A stretch of 9,561 nucleotides of DNA from Actinomycetota bacterium (GCA_030837445.1 JAUPKM010000119.1:1-9561), one strand, 5' to 3'; counted from the first letter of the stretch, positions 1-7,010 are shown. A program made the numbers and translations. The notes: generated by a model from the letters alone, not told the origin.

Positions 1-54
1 TCGTGCAAAGTCCTCTCGTGAGTTCCTAGTCCGTTCTCACTGACCTTTGCACGA
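1..54. repeat. Long imperfect hairpin downstream of the soluble kinase gene
   Basis: The first ten bases (TCGTGCAAAG, 1-10) are a perfect inverted repeat of 45-54 (CTTTGCACGA). With a bulged C at 44 the stem extends to 11-12/42-43. A second 5-bp stem, GTGAG (18-22) with CTCAC (36-40), lies inside. The left arm starts at the window edge and may extend further. It lies 63 bases beyond the stop of the minus-strand kinase gene, so it could be that gene's terminator; any U-tract would fall outside the window. It could also be the end of a mobile element. The sequence alone does not decide between these. Confidence 0.5.
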
Positions 55-116
55 TGGCCTTCCACGTCGTGGACAACGCCACGCTCAAGGCCGAAAACCC
101 ACCACCACCGGGGACG

Positions 117-1586
117 TCACCGGTCATCGGCCCATGCGCGGGACAACCGAGAGCAAAGACCAAGGGCCGCCATGAAGATGCCAACTTCGCTTCCTTGATC
201 GACGGGATCTCCCCACATCAGCAATACCGCGTGATAGGCGCCGGGGATAACCTCTCCGGCCTCGTGCCGAGACGATTCGTCAGGTCCCAGGAAGGTTCGA
301 CTCCAATCGAGATTCATCCCGGCAGGATCGCGGCCAGAGGCTGTCGACCATTCGACCAAGATCGTCTCCCCTCCCTCAGTGACGAGTTCCTGCTTGCGAC
401 GAGCGGCAGTCACCTGCCACAACGCTTCGAGGATTCCTGCTACATCGGCGCAAGTGACCGCGAGTTCATGTTCGGCGATATCGCAGTCTTCGCCGCAGGC
501 GTTCATGTACAGCCACCACGGTGTCACGGTGAGGACGACGCCACTGCCATCATGTGTTGTGGCCATCAGCCCTTCAACTTCGACGCTTACAGTCGGCTCA
601 TCAGTCGCGGGTGGCCCAGGCGGAGAGGCGAACGTCCGCCGCCTAGCCTGAGAGTGCACGAACGTCGCGCCGACGCTCGTCTGCAGTGCATGGTCGTTTG
701 GCGATGCTTGTACGCCAATGGGTACCTGAGCTGGAGTGATGCCAGGGGTCCAGTTCGAATAGCCGGCGGGGTGGGTTCGGCGGAGCTCGGTCCCGATCCG
801 TTCTAGGGTAGGACGCCGCGACGGGTCCTTCGCCAACGCCGCGACTAGTAGATCGCGTAGGGGCGCACGAAGAGTGACGGGGACCTCCGGAGTGAACTCT
901 AGGACCTTGTAAATGGCCGCAGTCGTGCTGTCGGCGCCGAAGGGAGGAACTCCGGTGGCCGCGAACAGTACCGACAGTGCCCACGCGTGGACATCTGTCG
1001 CTGATGTGGCCCTGTCTCCGCGGACTTGCTCCGGCGCAATCCAACCAGCGGTGCCGAGGACCGATCCAGTCCGTGTGAGCTGTGTTCCTTCGGACAGGTC
1101 GGCGATCCCGAAATCGATCAGCTTGGGGCCCGTGGGTGACAGCATGATGTTGGCTGGCTTCAAGTCACGGTGCACAATCCCCTGCGAGTGGATGGCCCAG
1201 AGCACTTCGATGAGTGCCGCGGCCAGGCCGACGACCTCATTGGCAGGTAAGACCCCAGCATCAAAGACTCTGCGAGCCAATGTCACGCCCGGGATGAACT
1301 CCATGGCAAACCACGGCGGATCGGCATCGACGTCCGAGGCCATGATCGATGCGGCGTACTCGCTGCCCACGCGCTGCATCGCATCGAGCTCGCGCACGAG
1401 GCGCGGCTTGAATGTGCGATCGTCAATTAGGTCGGACCGCACCATCTTCACGACGGCCCACTTGCCGCGACCTTCGGCGAGGAATGCGATTCCCATCCCA
1501 CCCGAGCCCAGCCTTCCAAGAAGACGGAAGTCTCCAAGATCTCGTGGGTCCTTGTCACGAAGTGGCTCCAGGGGCACCGCGGGCAT
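117..1586 (-). CDS. Soluble Ser/Thr protein kinase with unknown C-terminal domain
   Basis: Hanks-type Ser/Thr kinase of 489 residues. The kinase domain spans about residues 20-268: Gly-rich loop GSGGMG (27-32), ATP-binding Lys47, helix-C Glu66, HRD loop with catalytic Asp141 and Asn146, DFG (158-160), activation-loop Thr168/171/173/179 and a normal APE (184-186). All catalytic residues are present, so it should be active. No membrane helix follows, unlike most actinobacterial receptor kinases. A Pro/Ser-rich linker (about 270-332) leads to a C-terminal domain (about 333-489) that I do not recognise; it contains a C364-x3-C368 pair plus Cys379. The kinase half is closely similar to that of the kinase at 4164-7010 (shared blocks such as WFAMEFIPGVTL). 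It lies 95 bases downstream of the FHA-ABC exporter gene on the same strand and is probably co-transcribed. The ATG at 1586 is the first possible start after an in-frame TAG (1593-1595) and has no clear ribosome binding site of its own. Confidence 0.9.
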   Translation of the reverse strand: MPAVPLEPLRDKDPRDLGDFRLLGRLGSGGMGIAFLAEGRGKWAVVKMVRSDLIDDRTFKPRLVRELDAMQRVGSEYAASIMASDVDADPPWFAMEFIPGVTLARRVFDAGVLPANEVVGLAAALIEVLWAIHSQGIVHRDLKPANIMLSPTGPKLIDFGIADLSEGTQLTRTGSVLGTAGWIAPEQVRGDRATSATDVHAWALSVLFAATGVPPFGADSTTAAIYKVLEFTPEVPVTLRAPLRDLLVAALAKDPSRRPTLERIGTELRRTHPAGYSNWTPGITPAQVPIGVQASPNDHALQTSVGATFVHSQARRRTFASPPGPPATDEPTVSVEVEGLMATTHDGSGVVLTVTPWWLYMNACGEDCDIAEHELAVTCADVAGILEALWQVTAARRKQELVTEGGETILVEWSTASGRDPAGMNLDWSRTFLGPDESSRHEAGEVIPGAYHAVLLMWGDPVDQGSEVGIFMAALGLCSRLSRAWADDR

Positions 1587-1592
1587 TGCCGA

Positions 1593-1629
1593 CTATGACG
1601 CGTCCGAACCTGCCACGGCACCTCCCCCC
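1593..1629 (-). promoter_or_regulatory. Strong ribosome site with 7-codon leader ORF ahead of the kinase
   Basis: On the minus strand the best Shine-Dalgarno-like run (GGGGGGAGG, 1621-1629) is followed after four bases by a GTG (1614-1616). This opens a seven-codon frame, M-A-G-S-D-A-S, ending in TAG at 1593-1595. The frame is the same as that of the kinase, whose ATG lies only six bases beyond the TAG. It may be a short leader peptide with translational reinitiation, or a former longer kinase N-terminus cut by an amber codon. The related kinase at 4164 also begins M-A a few residues before the shared PAVPLEP motif, which makes the second reading credible. Seen: the ribosome site, GTG, TAG and ATG in one frame. 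Inferred: any function. Confidence 0.4.
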
Positions 1630-1681
1630 TCTTCTTCCGCATCACGGTATCGAACAGCGGGGGCCGCCGGTGGTCTGCGCC

Positions 1682-4033
1682 TTAGCGCTGAGGTTTGCCC
1701 GGGTCGTGCCTACCCGTTGCGGCAATGGCGGCAAGGAGGAATGCGAAGATCATGATCACAAGAACGACGAGGCTTAGCCACCACTGGCCTGCGACGTGGG
1801 GCCAGATGGCCGCTTGCGGATCGATGCCCAACAGAGCATCCAGCCCGACCGTGCTCGCGATGCCGCGGAACTCCCAGTAGCCGGGCATCATCCAGCCGAC
1901 TGCGTCCAGGAGCCATCCGAAGCGGAGCGGGATAGCTCCCGAGAAGACAACTTGAACCATGGTGGCGATCACCAGCGCCGGTAGTGCAGCATCACGGGTC
2001 GGCAGGTAGTTCGACAGCAGTAGTCCGAGCATGCAACTGGCGACGGTGGCCGCCGCGACCAGTACGACGACGTCGAGGTAGCCCGGCAGCGATACGGCGT
2101 CAGCAGGGCCGGGGCGACCCAACAGGGACAGGGTCGCGAATACAAGTCCCTGCGCGGTAGCGATAGTTCCCAGAACGACTGCCTTAGAGCCAACGTACGC
2201 GACGCGGGACAGACCTACAGCGCGTTCGCGCTGGTAGATGACGCGGTCCTTCACCAGTTCCTGAATCGACGTGGCAGCGCCAGTGAAGACGGACCCGAGG
2301 ACCAGCACGAGCATGAGCAGCCGGGCCTCGGGGTTCAGTCCTGTCGCGGGGTCTGCTGACAAACCGAACTCCGATCCGACAAGAAATCCCGTCGCGGCGA
2401 GGACCAGGGGAAGCACGCACAAGAGCGCTGCATACGTCTTGTCGGCCGCAATCACCTTGAGATTCCGGGCCGTCAGCGTGAGGAACTGGGACCCCACACC
2501 TCTGGGACGCGACACGCGCATCTCGCTCGCGAGGGTCGATGGAACCTCGGTTGACCTCGCCGCACCGTGGTCGACCCTGCTGCCGCTTCCGTGCGCGGAC
2601 GACTCTCGCCATCGACGGCTCCACTCCGGTCCGGGCGCAGATTCCAGAGCTAGGAACACCGACGGGAGGTCAGGTACACCGAAATAGGCAGCCGCCTCCT
2701 CTGGGGGCCCGAAGTATGCCGCGTGCCCTCCGGAGGCCAAGACAAGCAGATAGTCGGCCAGAGCGAGGTTCTCCACCGAGTGGGTGACCACGACGATCGT
2801 CCTGCCGGTGTCCGCCATTTCTCTCAGCAGCACCATCACCTGTCGGTCCAGCCCAGGGTCGAGGCCCGATGTGGGTTCATCGAGGAACAGCAGTGATGGC
2901 TTGGTCAGCATCTCGAGCGCGACACTGACGCGTTTGCGTTGGCCGCCGGAGAGCCGGTCAATGCGCAGCCCAGCCCGCTCGGTGAGGCCGAGGTCATCCA
3001 TTACTTCGGCGACCCGGCTGGCACGCTCGCCCGCGTTGGTGTCGCTGGGAAACCGCAGACGGGCGGCGAAGTCGAGAGCGTCATGCACCCGCAGTTGCGC
3101 GGGCACGAGGTCGGCCTGCGGGACCAAGCCCACCTGGAAGCGCAGTTCGTCGTAGTGGGCATATAGGTCCCGGCCCGCTACGAGCACCTGCCCTTGGCTG
3201 GCGGGGGTGAAGCCGGTGAGGGCGCCGAGCAGCGTCGATTTGCCGGAGCCGGAGGGGCCGACGACCGCCAGGACGCTGCGCGCGGGCAGCAGGAAGGAAA
3301 TGTCATGCAGCAGGGTGAGTTCGCCGACCCTCACGGTCAGGCCCTTCGCCTCCAGTGGGACACCGGCCGACTCAATCACGGGGTTGAGCTGGCCGTCGTC
3401 GGTTACGACGAACGCCGATCCGCCCATGGTCACCCGATCACCGGCGCTGAGACGCGCGCGAGTGACGCGCACGCCGTTGACGTAGGTGCCGCGCGCGGAT
3501 GCAAGGTCGATCACGTCCAAGGCGGCTCCGGAGCGATGTACGTGCGCGTGATGTGCAGAGGCGAGGGCACCGGACAGCACGACGTTGTTGTCGTCCGCAC
3601 GGCCGAACCGGGTGACTCCCTCGAGCATGGTCAGGTTTCCGGCGCTGCCCGACGCCGCGTCGCGCGAGACGGCCTCCGGGTCGATTGCGGCGAATCCCGC
3701 GGCGACGGCCTCAGCGTTGAGTCCGGGATCGTTGCTGATCACCACCACTGCCCCCTGGGGGGACCCCAGTGCGACGATGCACAGCTGCTGCCCGGACATG
3801 CGTGTGACGCGCCCGGCAGCCCCGAACGTGCCGTTCGCCGACTCGTCGGTGAGGACCCAACCCGCGTCATCGTCCTCGACCGTGACGACCACGTGGCGTC
3901 GCGAGACCCGGAGACTGTCGACAACGAGATCGCAAGAATCGCTGCGCCCGACCGTCACCGGCACACCCGCCACCACTGGGACCCGACGTCCCCCCGCGAA
4001 CACGAACCACGTCACAGCCCCACCCAACCGCAC
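1682..4033 (-). CDS. FHA-FHA-ABC transporter (Rv1747-like exporter), ATPase fused to permease
   Basis: Single-chain ABCG/ABC-2-type exporter half-molecule, 783 residues, expected to dimerise in the cytoplasmic membrane. FHA1 (about 26-76) has GR (29-30), SRRH (44-47) and SANGT (65-69). FHA2 (about 140-210) has GR (144-145) and N186-G187, but S159-A-H-H162 in place of SRxH. The ATPase (about 228-462) has Walker A GPSGSGKST (259-267), Q-loop Gln306, signature LSGGQ (361-365), Walker B LLFLDEP (381-387), D-loop SGLDP (389-393) and switch His418. A polar linker (about 465-513) precedes six predicted helices, near 535-554, 572-590, 614-636, 652-674, 684-705 and 752-773. This is the layout of M. 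tuberculosis Rv1747, which is phosphorylated by the adjacent kinase PknF and has been linked to phosphatidylinositol mannoside export; the substrate here is unknown. The GTG at 4033 lacks a clear ribosome site, and a GTG at 4015 (residue 7) is an alternative start. It is divergent from the receptor kinase and precedes the soluble kinase. Confidence 0.92.
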   Translation of the reverse strand: MRLGGAVTWFVFAGGRRVPVVAGVPVTVGRSDSCDLVVDSLRVSRRHVVVTVEDDDAGWVLTDESANGTFGAAGRVTRMSGQQLCIVALGSPQGAVVVISNDPGLNAEAVAAGFAAIDPEAVSRDAASGSAGNLTMLEGVTRFGRADDNNVVLSGALASAHHAHVHRSGAALDVIDLASARGTYVNGVRVTRARLSAGDRVTMGGSAFVVTDDGQLNPVIESAGVPLEAKGLTVRVGELTLLHDISFLLPARSVLAVVGPSGSGKSTLLGALTGFTPASQGQVLVAGRDLYAHYDELRFQVGLVPQADLVPAQLRVHDALDFAARLRFPSDTNAGERASRVAEVMDDLGLTERAGLRIDRLSGGQRKRVSVALEMLTKPSLLFLDEPTSGLDPGLDRQVMVLLREMADTGRTIVVVTHSVENLALADYLLVLASGGHAAYFGPPEEAAAYFGVPDLPSVFLALESAPGPEWSRRWRESSAHGSGSRVDHGAARSTEVPSTLASEMRVSRPRGVGSQFLTLTARNLKVIAADKTYAALLCVLPLVLAATGFLVGSEFGLSADPATGLNPEARLLMLVLVLGSVFTGAATSIQELVKDRVIYQRERAVGLSRVAYVGSKAVVLGTIATAQGLVFATLSLLGRPGPADAVSLPGYLDVVVLVAAATVASCMLGLLLSNYLPTRDAALPALVIATMVQVVFSGAIPLRFGWLLDAVGWMMPGYWEFRGIASTVGLDALLGIDPQAAIWPHVAGQWWLSLVVLVIMIFAFLLAAIAATGRHDPGKPQR

Positions 4034-4081
4034 CGGGGGCGGGCGGGGCGCCCGATGCGCAGAACTCCGCCGAATAGGTGG

Positions 4082-4123
4082 CCGCTCAGCACCGATTCCG
4101 TGCCCTCGAGTGTCGCTGAGCGG
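4082..4123. promoter_or_regulatory. Inverted repeat in divergent promoter region (candidate operator)
   Basis: CCGCTCAGC (4082-4090) and GCTGAGCGG (4115-4123) form a perfect 9-bp inverted repeat with 24 bases between the arms. Inside it are GCAC (4089-4092) with GTGC (4100-4103), and a CTCGAG palindrome (4105-4110). It sits midway between the divergent starts of the FHA-ABC exporter (4033) and the receptor kinase (4164). Immediately to its right is a CATAGT (4125-4130) that could serve as a -10 element for the kinase; I see no good -35 partner. The arm centres are about 33 bp apart, roughly three helical turns, which would suit a dimeric or looped regulator. The regulator is unknown. A transcript hairpin is the alternative. 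Confidence 0.45.
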
Positions 4124-4147
4124 GCATAGTTAGCGGGCAGCACGACA

Positions 4148-4155
4148 GGGGGGGG
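4148..4155 (+). promoter_or_regulatory. Ribosome binding site made of an eight-G run
   Basis: A run of eight G residues, preceded by A and followed by AA, lies eight bases before the ATG at 4164. It is the only Shine-Dalgarno-like sequence there, so it fixes the start of the receptor-kinase gene. A homopolymer of this length in a ribosome site is unusual and could vary in length between clones. Confidence 0.6.
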
Positions 4156-4163
4156 AACTCATC

Positions 4164-7010
4164 ATGGCGACGAATCCGCCGCCCGCCGTGCCCTTGGAAC
4201 CCCTTGCCGAAGACGACCCTGTCCAGGTCGGAGAATACCGACTCCTGGGCCGACTCGGTTCCGGCGGGATGGGTGTCGCATACCTGGCGACCGGATCAAC
4301 GGTCAACTGGGTCGTGGTGAAGACAGCCTGGCGCCACCTCGCCGCGGACCGCTCCTTCCGAGCCCGGCTGGTCCGTGAGCTCGATGCCATGCGCCGCTCA
4401 GCCGGCCCGCACACCGCAGCCCTGCTGGATGCGGACCTCGACGCCCCGGTGCCGTGGTTCGCGATGGAGTTCATCCCCGGCGTGACACTGTCCCACCGGA
4501 TCGAGGACCGAGGTCCGCTTCCCGAGGCGGAGGTCGCATCGCTGGCAACCGGGCTCGCCGAAGTCCTGGCGGGTGTGCATGCGTCGGGAGTCGTTCACCG
4601 CGACATCAAGCCGGGGAACATCATGCTGTCACCGACGGGTCCGCGGCTGATCGATTTCGGGATCGCCGACGTCGACGAGGGCACCCAGTTGACGAAGACC
4701 GGGATGGTGCTGGGCAGCACCGGATGGCTGGCCGCAGAGCAAGTCACCGGTGACGCCGTCACGCCCGCCACCGACATCCACGCCTGGGCGCTGTCTGTCC
4801 TGTTCGCCTCCACCGGAGTCCCACCCTTCGGGGCGGACAACACGACCGCCGCGATCTACAAAGTCCTCGAATCCATGCCCGACGTGCCCGACACCGTGCC
4901 GGAGCCCCTCCACGGTCTCCTCGTCGCGGCACTGGCGAAAGACCCAGCCCGGCGGCCCACGCTCGAACGGATCCAGTCGACCCTCGGCATGCCCCCCGCA
5001 ACGCCACCAGTCACTCTCGCGTCCCCGCCCCCACCCCACCCACCGTCCGCGGCACCACCGCCTGCCATGATCGTCGACGCACCCCAGACATCTCCGTCGC
5101 CGGACGCCACCCGCATCAGTACCCACCGCCAACAAGCCGCCGCTGTGGACGCGCGTCGCATCTCTCCTCCCCGCACGCCGGCCCCCCCAACGGCACTCCC
5201 CACGCCCAGCGCTCCCCAACCTTGGATCTTCAGGCACAAGACCAGTTCCCTGCTGATCCTGATCCTGGTTCTCGCCCTCGCCCTGGCCGGTGGCGCGATC
5301 GGACTCGTGCTCAGCAACCGGCCGGACACTAATCCGACGGGCGCCCGTGGCGGGGAAGGCGCGTCAGGCATCACCAGCGCGGAAGGTCAGTTGGGAGGCA
5401 CGATCAACGTGCTGGCCATTGGCGACCAGTTCCTCCACGTCGATCCGCAGCGCGTCTATAACGGCGTCGACATCGCGTTCCTCAACGGGTACACCACCCG
5501 TACGCTGACCGCGTACAAGATGGCCCCGGGTCCTGACGGCGTGACCATCGTCCCAGACATGGCGACCGACACGGGCACGTCGTCGAACGGCGCCACGACG
5601 TGGGCGTTCACGCTCCGCGACGGCGTCTCGTTCCAGGACGGCTCGCCGGTCACCTGCGCCGACATCAAGTACGGCGTGTCCCGCACGTTCGCGACGGACG
5701 TCATCACCGACGGACCGACCTTCGCGATCTCGCTGCTCGACATCCCCAAGGCCGCTGACGGGTCCTCGAACTACAAGGGCCCGTACAGCGCGGATGCCAG
5801 CAACGACGTCGCGTCGTTCGACAAGGCCATCACCTGCTCGGCCGACGGCAAGACGATCACGTTCAATCTCTCGCGTCCGGCGGGTGACTTCAACTACACC
5901 GTGACCCTGCCGGCGTTCTCCCCTGTCCAGAAGGCCAAGGACACGGGCGCGAAGTACGACGACGCGGTCCAGGCGACCGGTCCTTACCAGATCAAGGAGT
6001 ACACGAAGGGCCAGAGGATGGTCCTCGAGCGCAACCCGAACTGGAGCAAGGCCTCCGACGACTATCGCCCGGCATACCCGGACCAGGTCGTCGTGACCTT
6101 CGCCCTTGACCCGGCGGCCATCGACGAGCGCCTCATCGCAGATGCAGGCGAGGACCAGGCGGCCGTCACGTTCGCGGGAGTGCAGCCCGAGAACCTGGCC
6201 ACAGTGTTCGGCTCGGACGATCCACGCTTCAAGGGTCGCTCGGTCGACGGCTACGACCCGTACGTGCGCTACCTCGCCATCAACGCCACGAAGGTGTCGA
6301 ATCAGAAGCAGCGCCAGGCCATCGCCGTGGCGCTGAACCGCGCCGAGCTGATCACCATCGCCGGTGGCGACTTCGCCGGTGACCTCGGTGATGGCGTCAT
6401 GAAGCCGAACCTGGCCACCGACTACGCGCCCTCGGGCATGTGGACCGACATGTTCGGTGCTGCCGTCCCTGACGCGGGTGACCCAGTGTTGGCCAAGAAG
6501 CTCATCGCCGAGTCCGGTGAAGCGATGCCCGAGCTGACCTACCAGTACCCGCGTTCCCCGACCAACGACACGGCTGCCGCCTCCATCAAGGGCTCCCTCG
6601 AGAAGGCCGGAATGGTCGTCAAGCTGTCTCCGATCGCGCCCGAGCGGTACTACGACGTGGTGCTCTACCCGGATCAGCAGGAGGCGATCGTCAGCGCAGG
6701 CTGGGGCCCGGACTGGCAGAACGCGTCCACCATCATCCCCGAGCTCTTCGGTGCCAACGGCGGATTCAACCTGTCCCGCGTCAACGACCCGGCCTACGAG
6801 GCCGAGGTCCAGGCTGCCATTGCCATGACCAATCGCACCGCCCAGGCTGAGGCGTGGAAGTCGCTGAACAAGAAGGCCATGGAGCAGGCCTGGGTGGTCC
6901 CGACTCGCTTCAGCAAGGTCCAGTACCTCTGGGGATCCAAAGTCGGCAACGGCTACCTGTGGGATGCCTATAGTTCCTTCGCGTTCGGCGACCTGTTCGT
7001 CAAGGGCTGA
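4164..7010 (+). CDS. Receptor Ser/Thr kinase fused to an extracellular SBP_bac_5 solute-binding domain
   Basis: A 948-residue single-pass receptor kinase. The cytoplasmic kinase domain (about 24-272) has Gly loop GSGGMG (32-37), Lys53, Glu72, HRD loop with Asp147 and Asn152, DFG (164-166) and activation-loop Thr174/177/179/186; APE is replaced by A-A-E (190-192). A Pro/Ser/Thr-rich linker (about 277-355) leads to one hydrophobic helix (about 361-384) followed by a short Gly-rich spacer. Residues 409-948 are a full-length extracytoplasmic solute-binding protein of family SBP_bac_5 (oligo/dipeptide-binding type). Typical stretches are FTLRDGVSFQDGSPVTCADI, GPYQIKEY, LERNPNW and an Arg-Gln-Ala-Ile-Ala-Val-Ala-Leu-Asn-Arg helix. 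Cys498 and Cys558 could form a disulfide. SBPs of this type are normally lipoproteins feeding an importer; here the lipobox is replaced by the kinase and its helix, and no permease is encoded nearby. Ligand sensing by the SBP domain is inferred, as is phosphorylation of the divergent FHA-ABC exporter. The gene ends in tandem stops TGA TAG. Confidence 0.93.
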   Translation: MATNPPPAVPLEPLAEDDPVQVGEYRLLGRLGSGGMGVAYLATGSTVNWVVVKTAWRHLAADRSFRARLVRELDAMRRSAGPHTAALLDADLDAPVPWFAMEFIPGVTLSHRIEDRGPLPEAEVASLATGLAEVLAGVHASGVVHRDIKPGNIMLSPTGPRLIDFGIADVDEGTQLTKTGMVLGSTGWLAAEQVTGDAVTPATDIHAWALSVLFASTGVPPFGADNTTAAIYKVLESMPDVPDTVPEPLHGLLVAALAKDPARRPTLERIQSTLGMPPATPPVTLASPPPPHPPSAAPPPAMIVDAPQTSPSPDATRISTHRQQAAAVDARRISPPRTPAPPTALPTPSAPQPWIFRHKTSSLLILILVLALALAGGAIGLVLSNRPDTNPTGARGGEGASGITSAEGQLGGTINVLAIGDQFLHVDPQRVYNGVDIAFLNGYTTRTLTAYKMAPGPDGVTIVPDMATDTGTSSNGATTWAFTLRDGVSFQDGSPVTCADIKYGVSRTFATDVITDGPTFAISLLDIPKAADGSSNYKGPYSADASNDVASFDKAITCSADGKTITFNLSRPAGDFNYTVTLPAFSPVQKAKDTGAKYDDAVQATGPYQIKEYTKGQRMVLERNPNWSKASDDYRPAYPDQVVVTFALDPAAIDERLIADAGEDQAAVTFAGVQPENLATVFGSDDPRFKGRSVDGYDPYVRYLAINATKVSNQKQRQAIAVALNRAELITIAGGDFAGDLGDGVMKPNLATDYAPSGMWTDMFGAAVPDAGDPVLAKKLIAESGEAMPELTYQYPRSPTNDTAAASIKGSLEKAGMVVKLSPIAPERYYDVVLYPDQQEAIVSAGWGPDWQNASTIIPELFGANGGFNLSRVNDPAYEAEVQAAIAMTNRTAQAEAWKSLNKKAMEQAWVVPTRFSKVQYLWGSKVGNGYLWDAYSSFAFGDLFVKG

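Noticed and set aside
54..806. Plus-strand open frame of 250 codons
   Set aside because: Most of it lies antisense to the kinase gene and shows no motif. Only its first few codons look coding, and they are reported separately as a possible remnant.
4035..4048. G-rich run upstream of the exporter start as a G-quadruplex
   Set aside because: Only three tracts of three or more G are present, too few for a standard four-tract quadruplex. The run is more likely plain GC richness.
3194..4129. Plus-strand open frame of 311 codons opposite the exporter gene
   Set aside because: It is antisense to the FHA-ABC coding sequence. Its Gly/Arg/His-rich composition is that of a high-GC shadow, and it has no domain.
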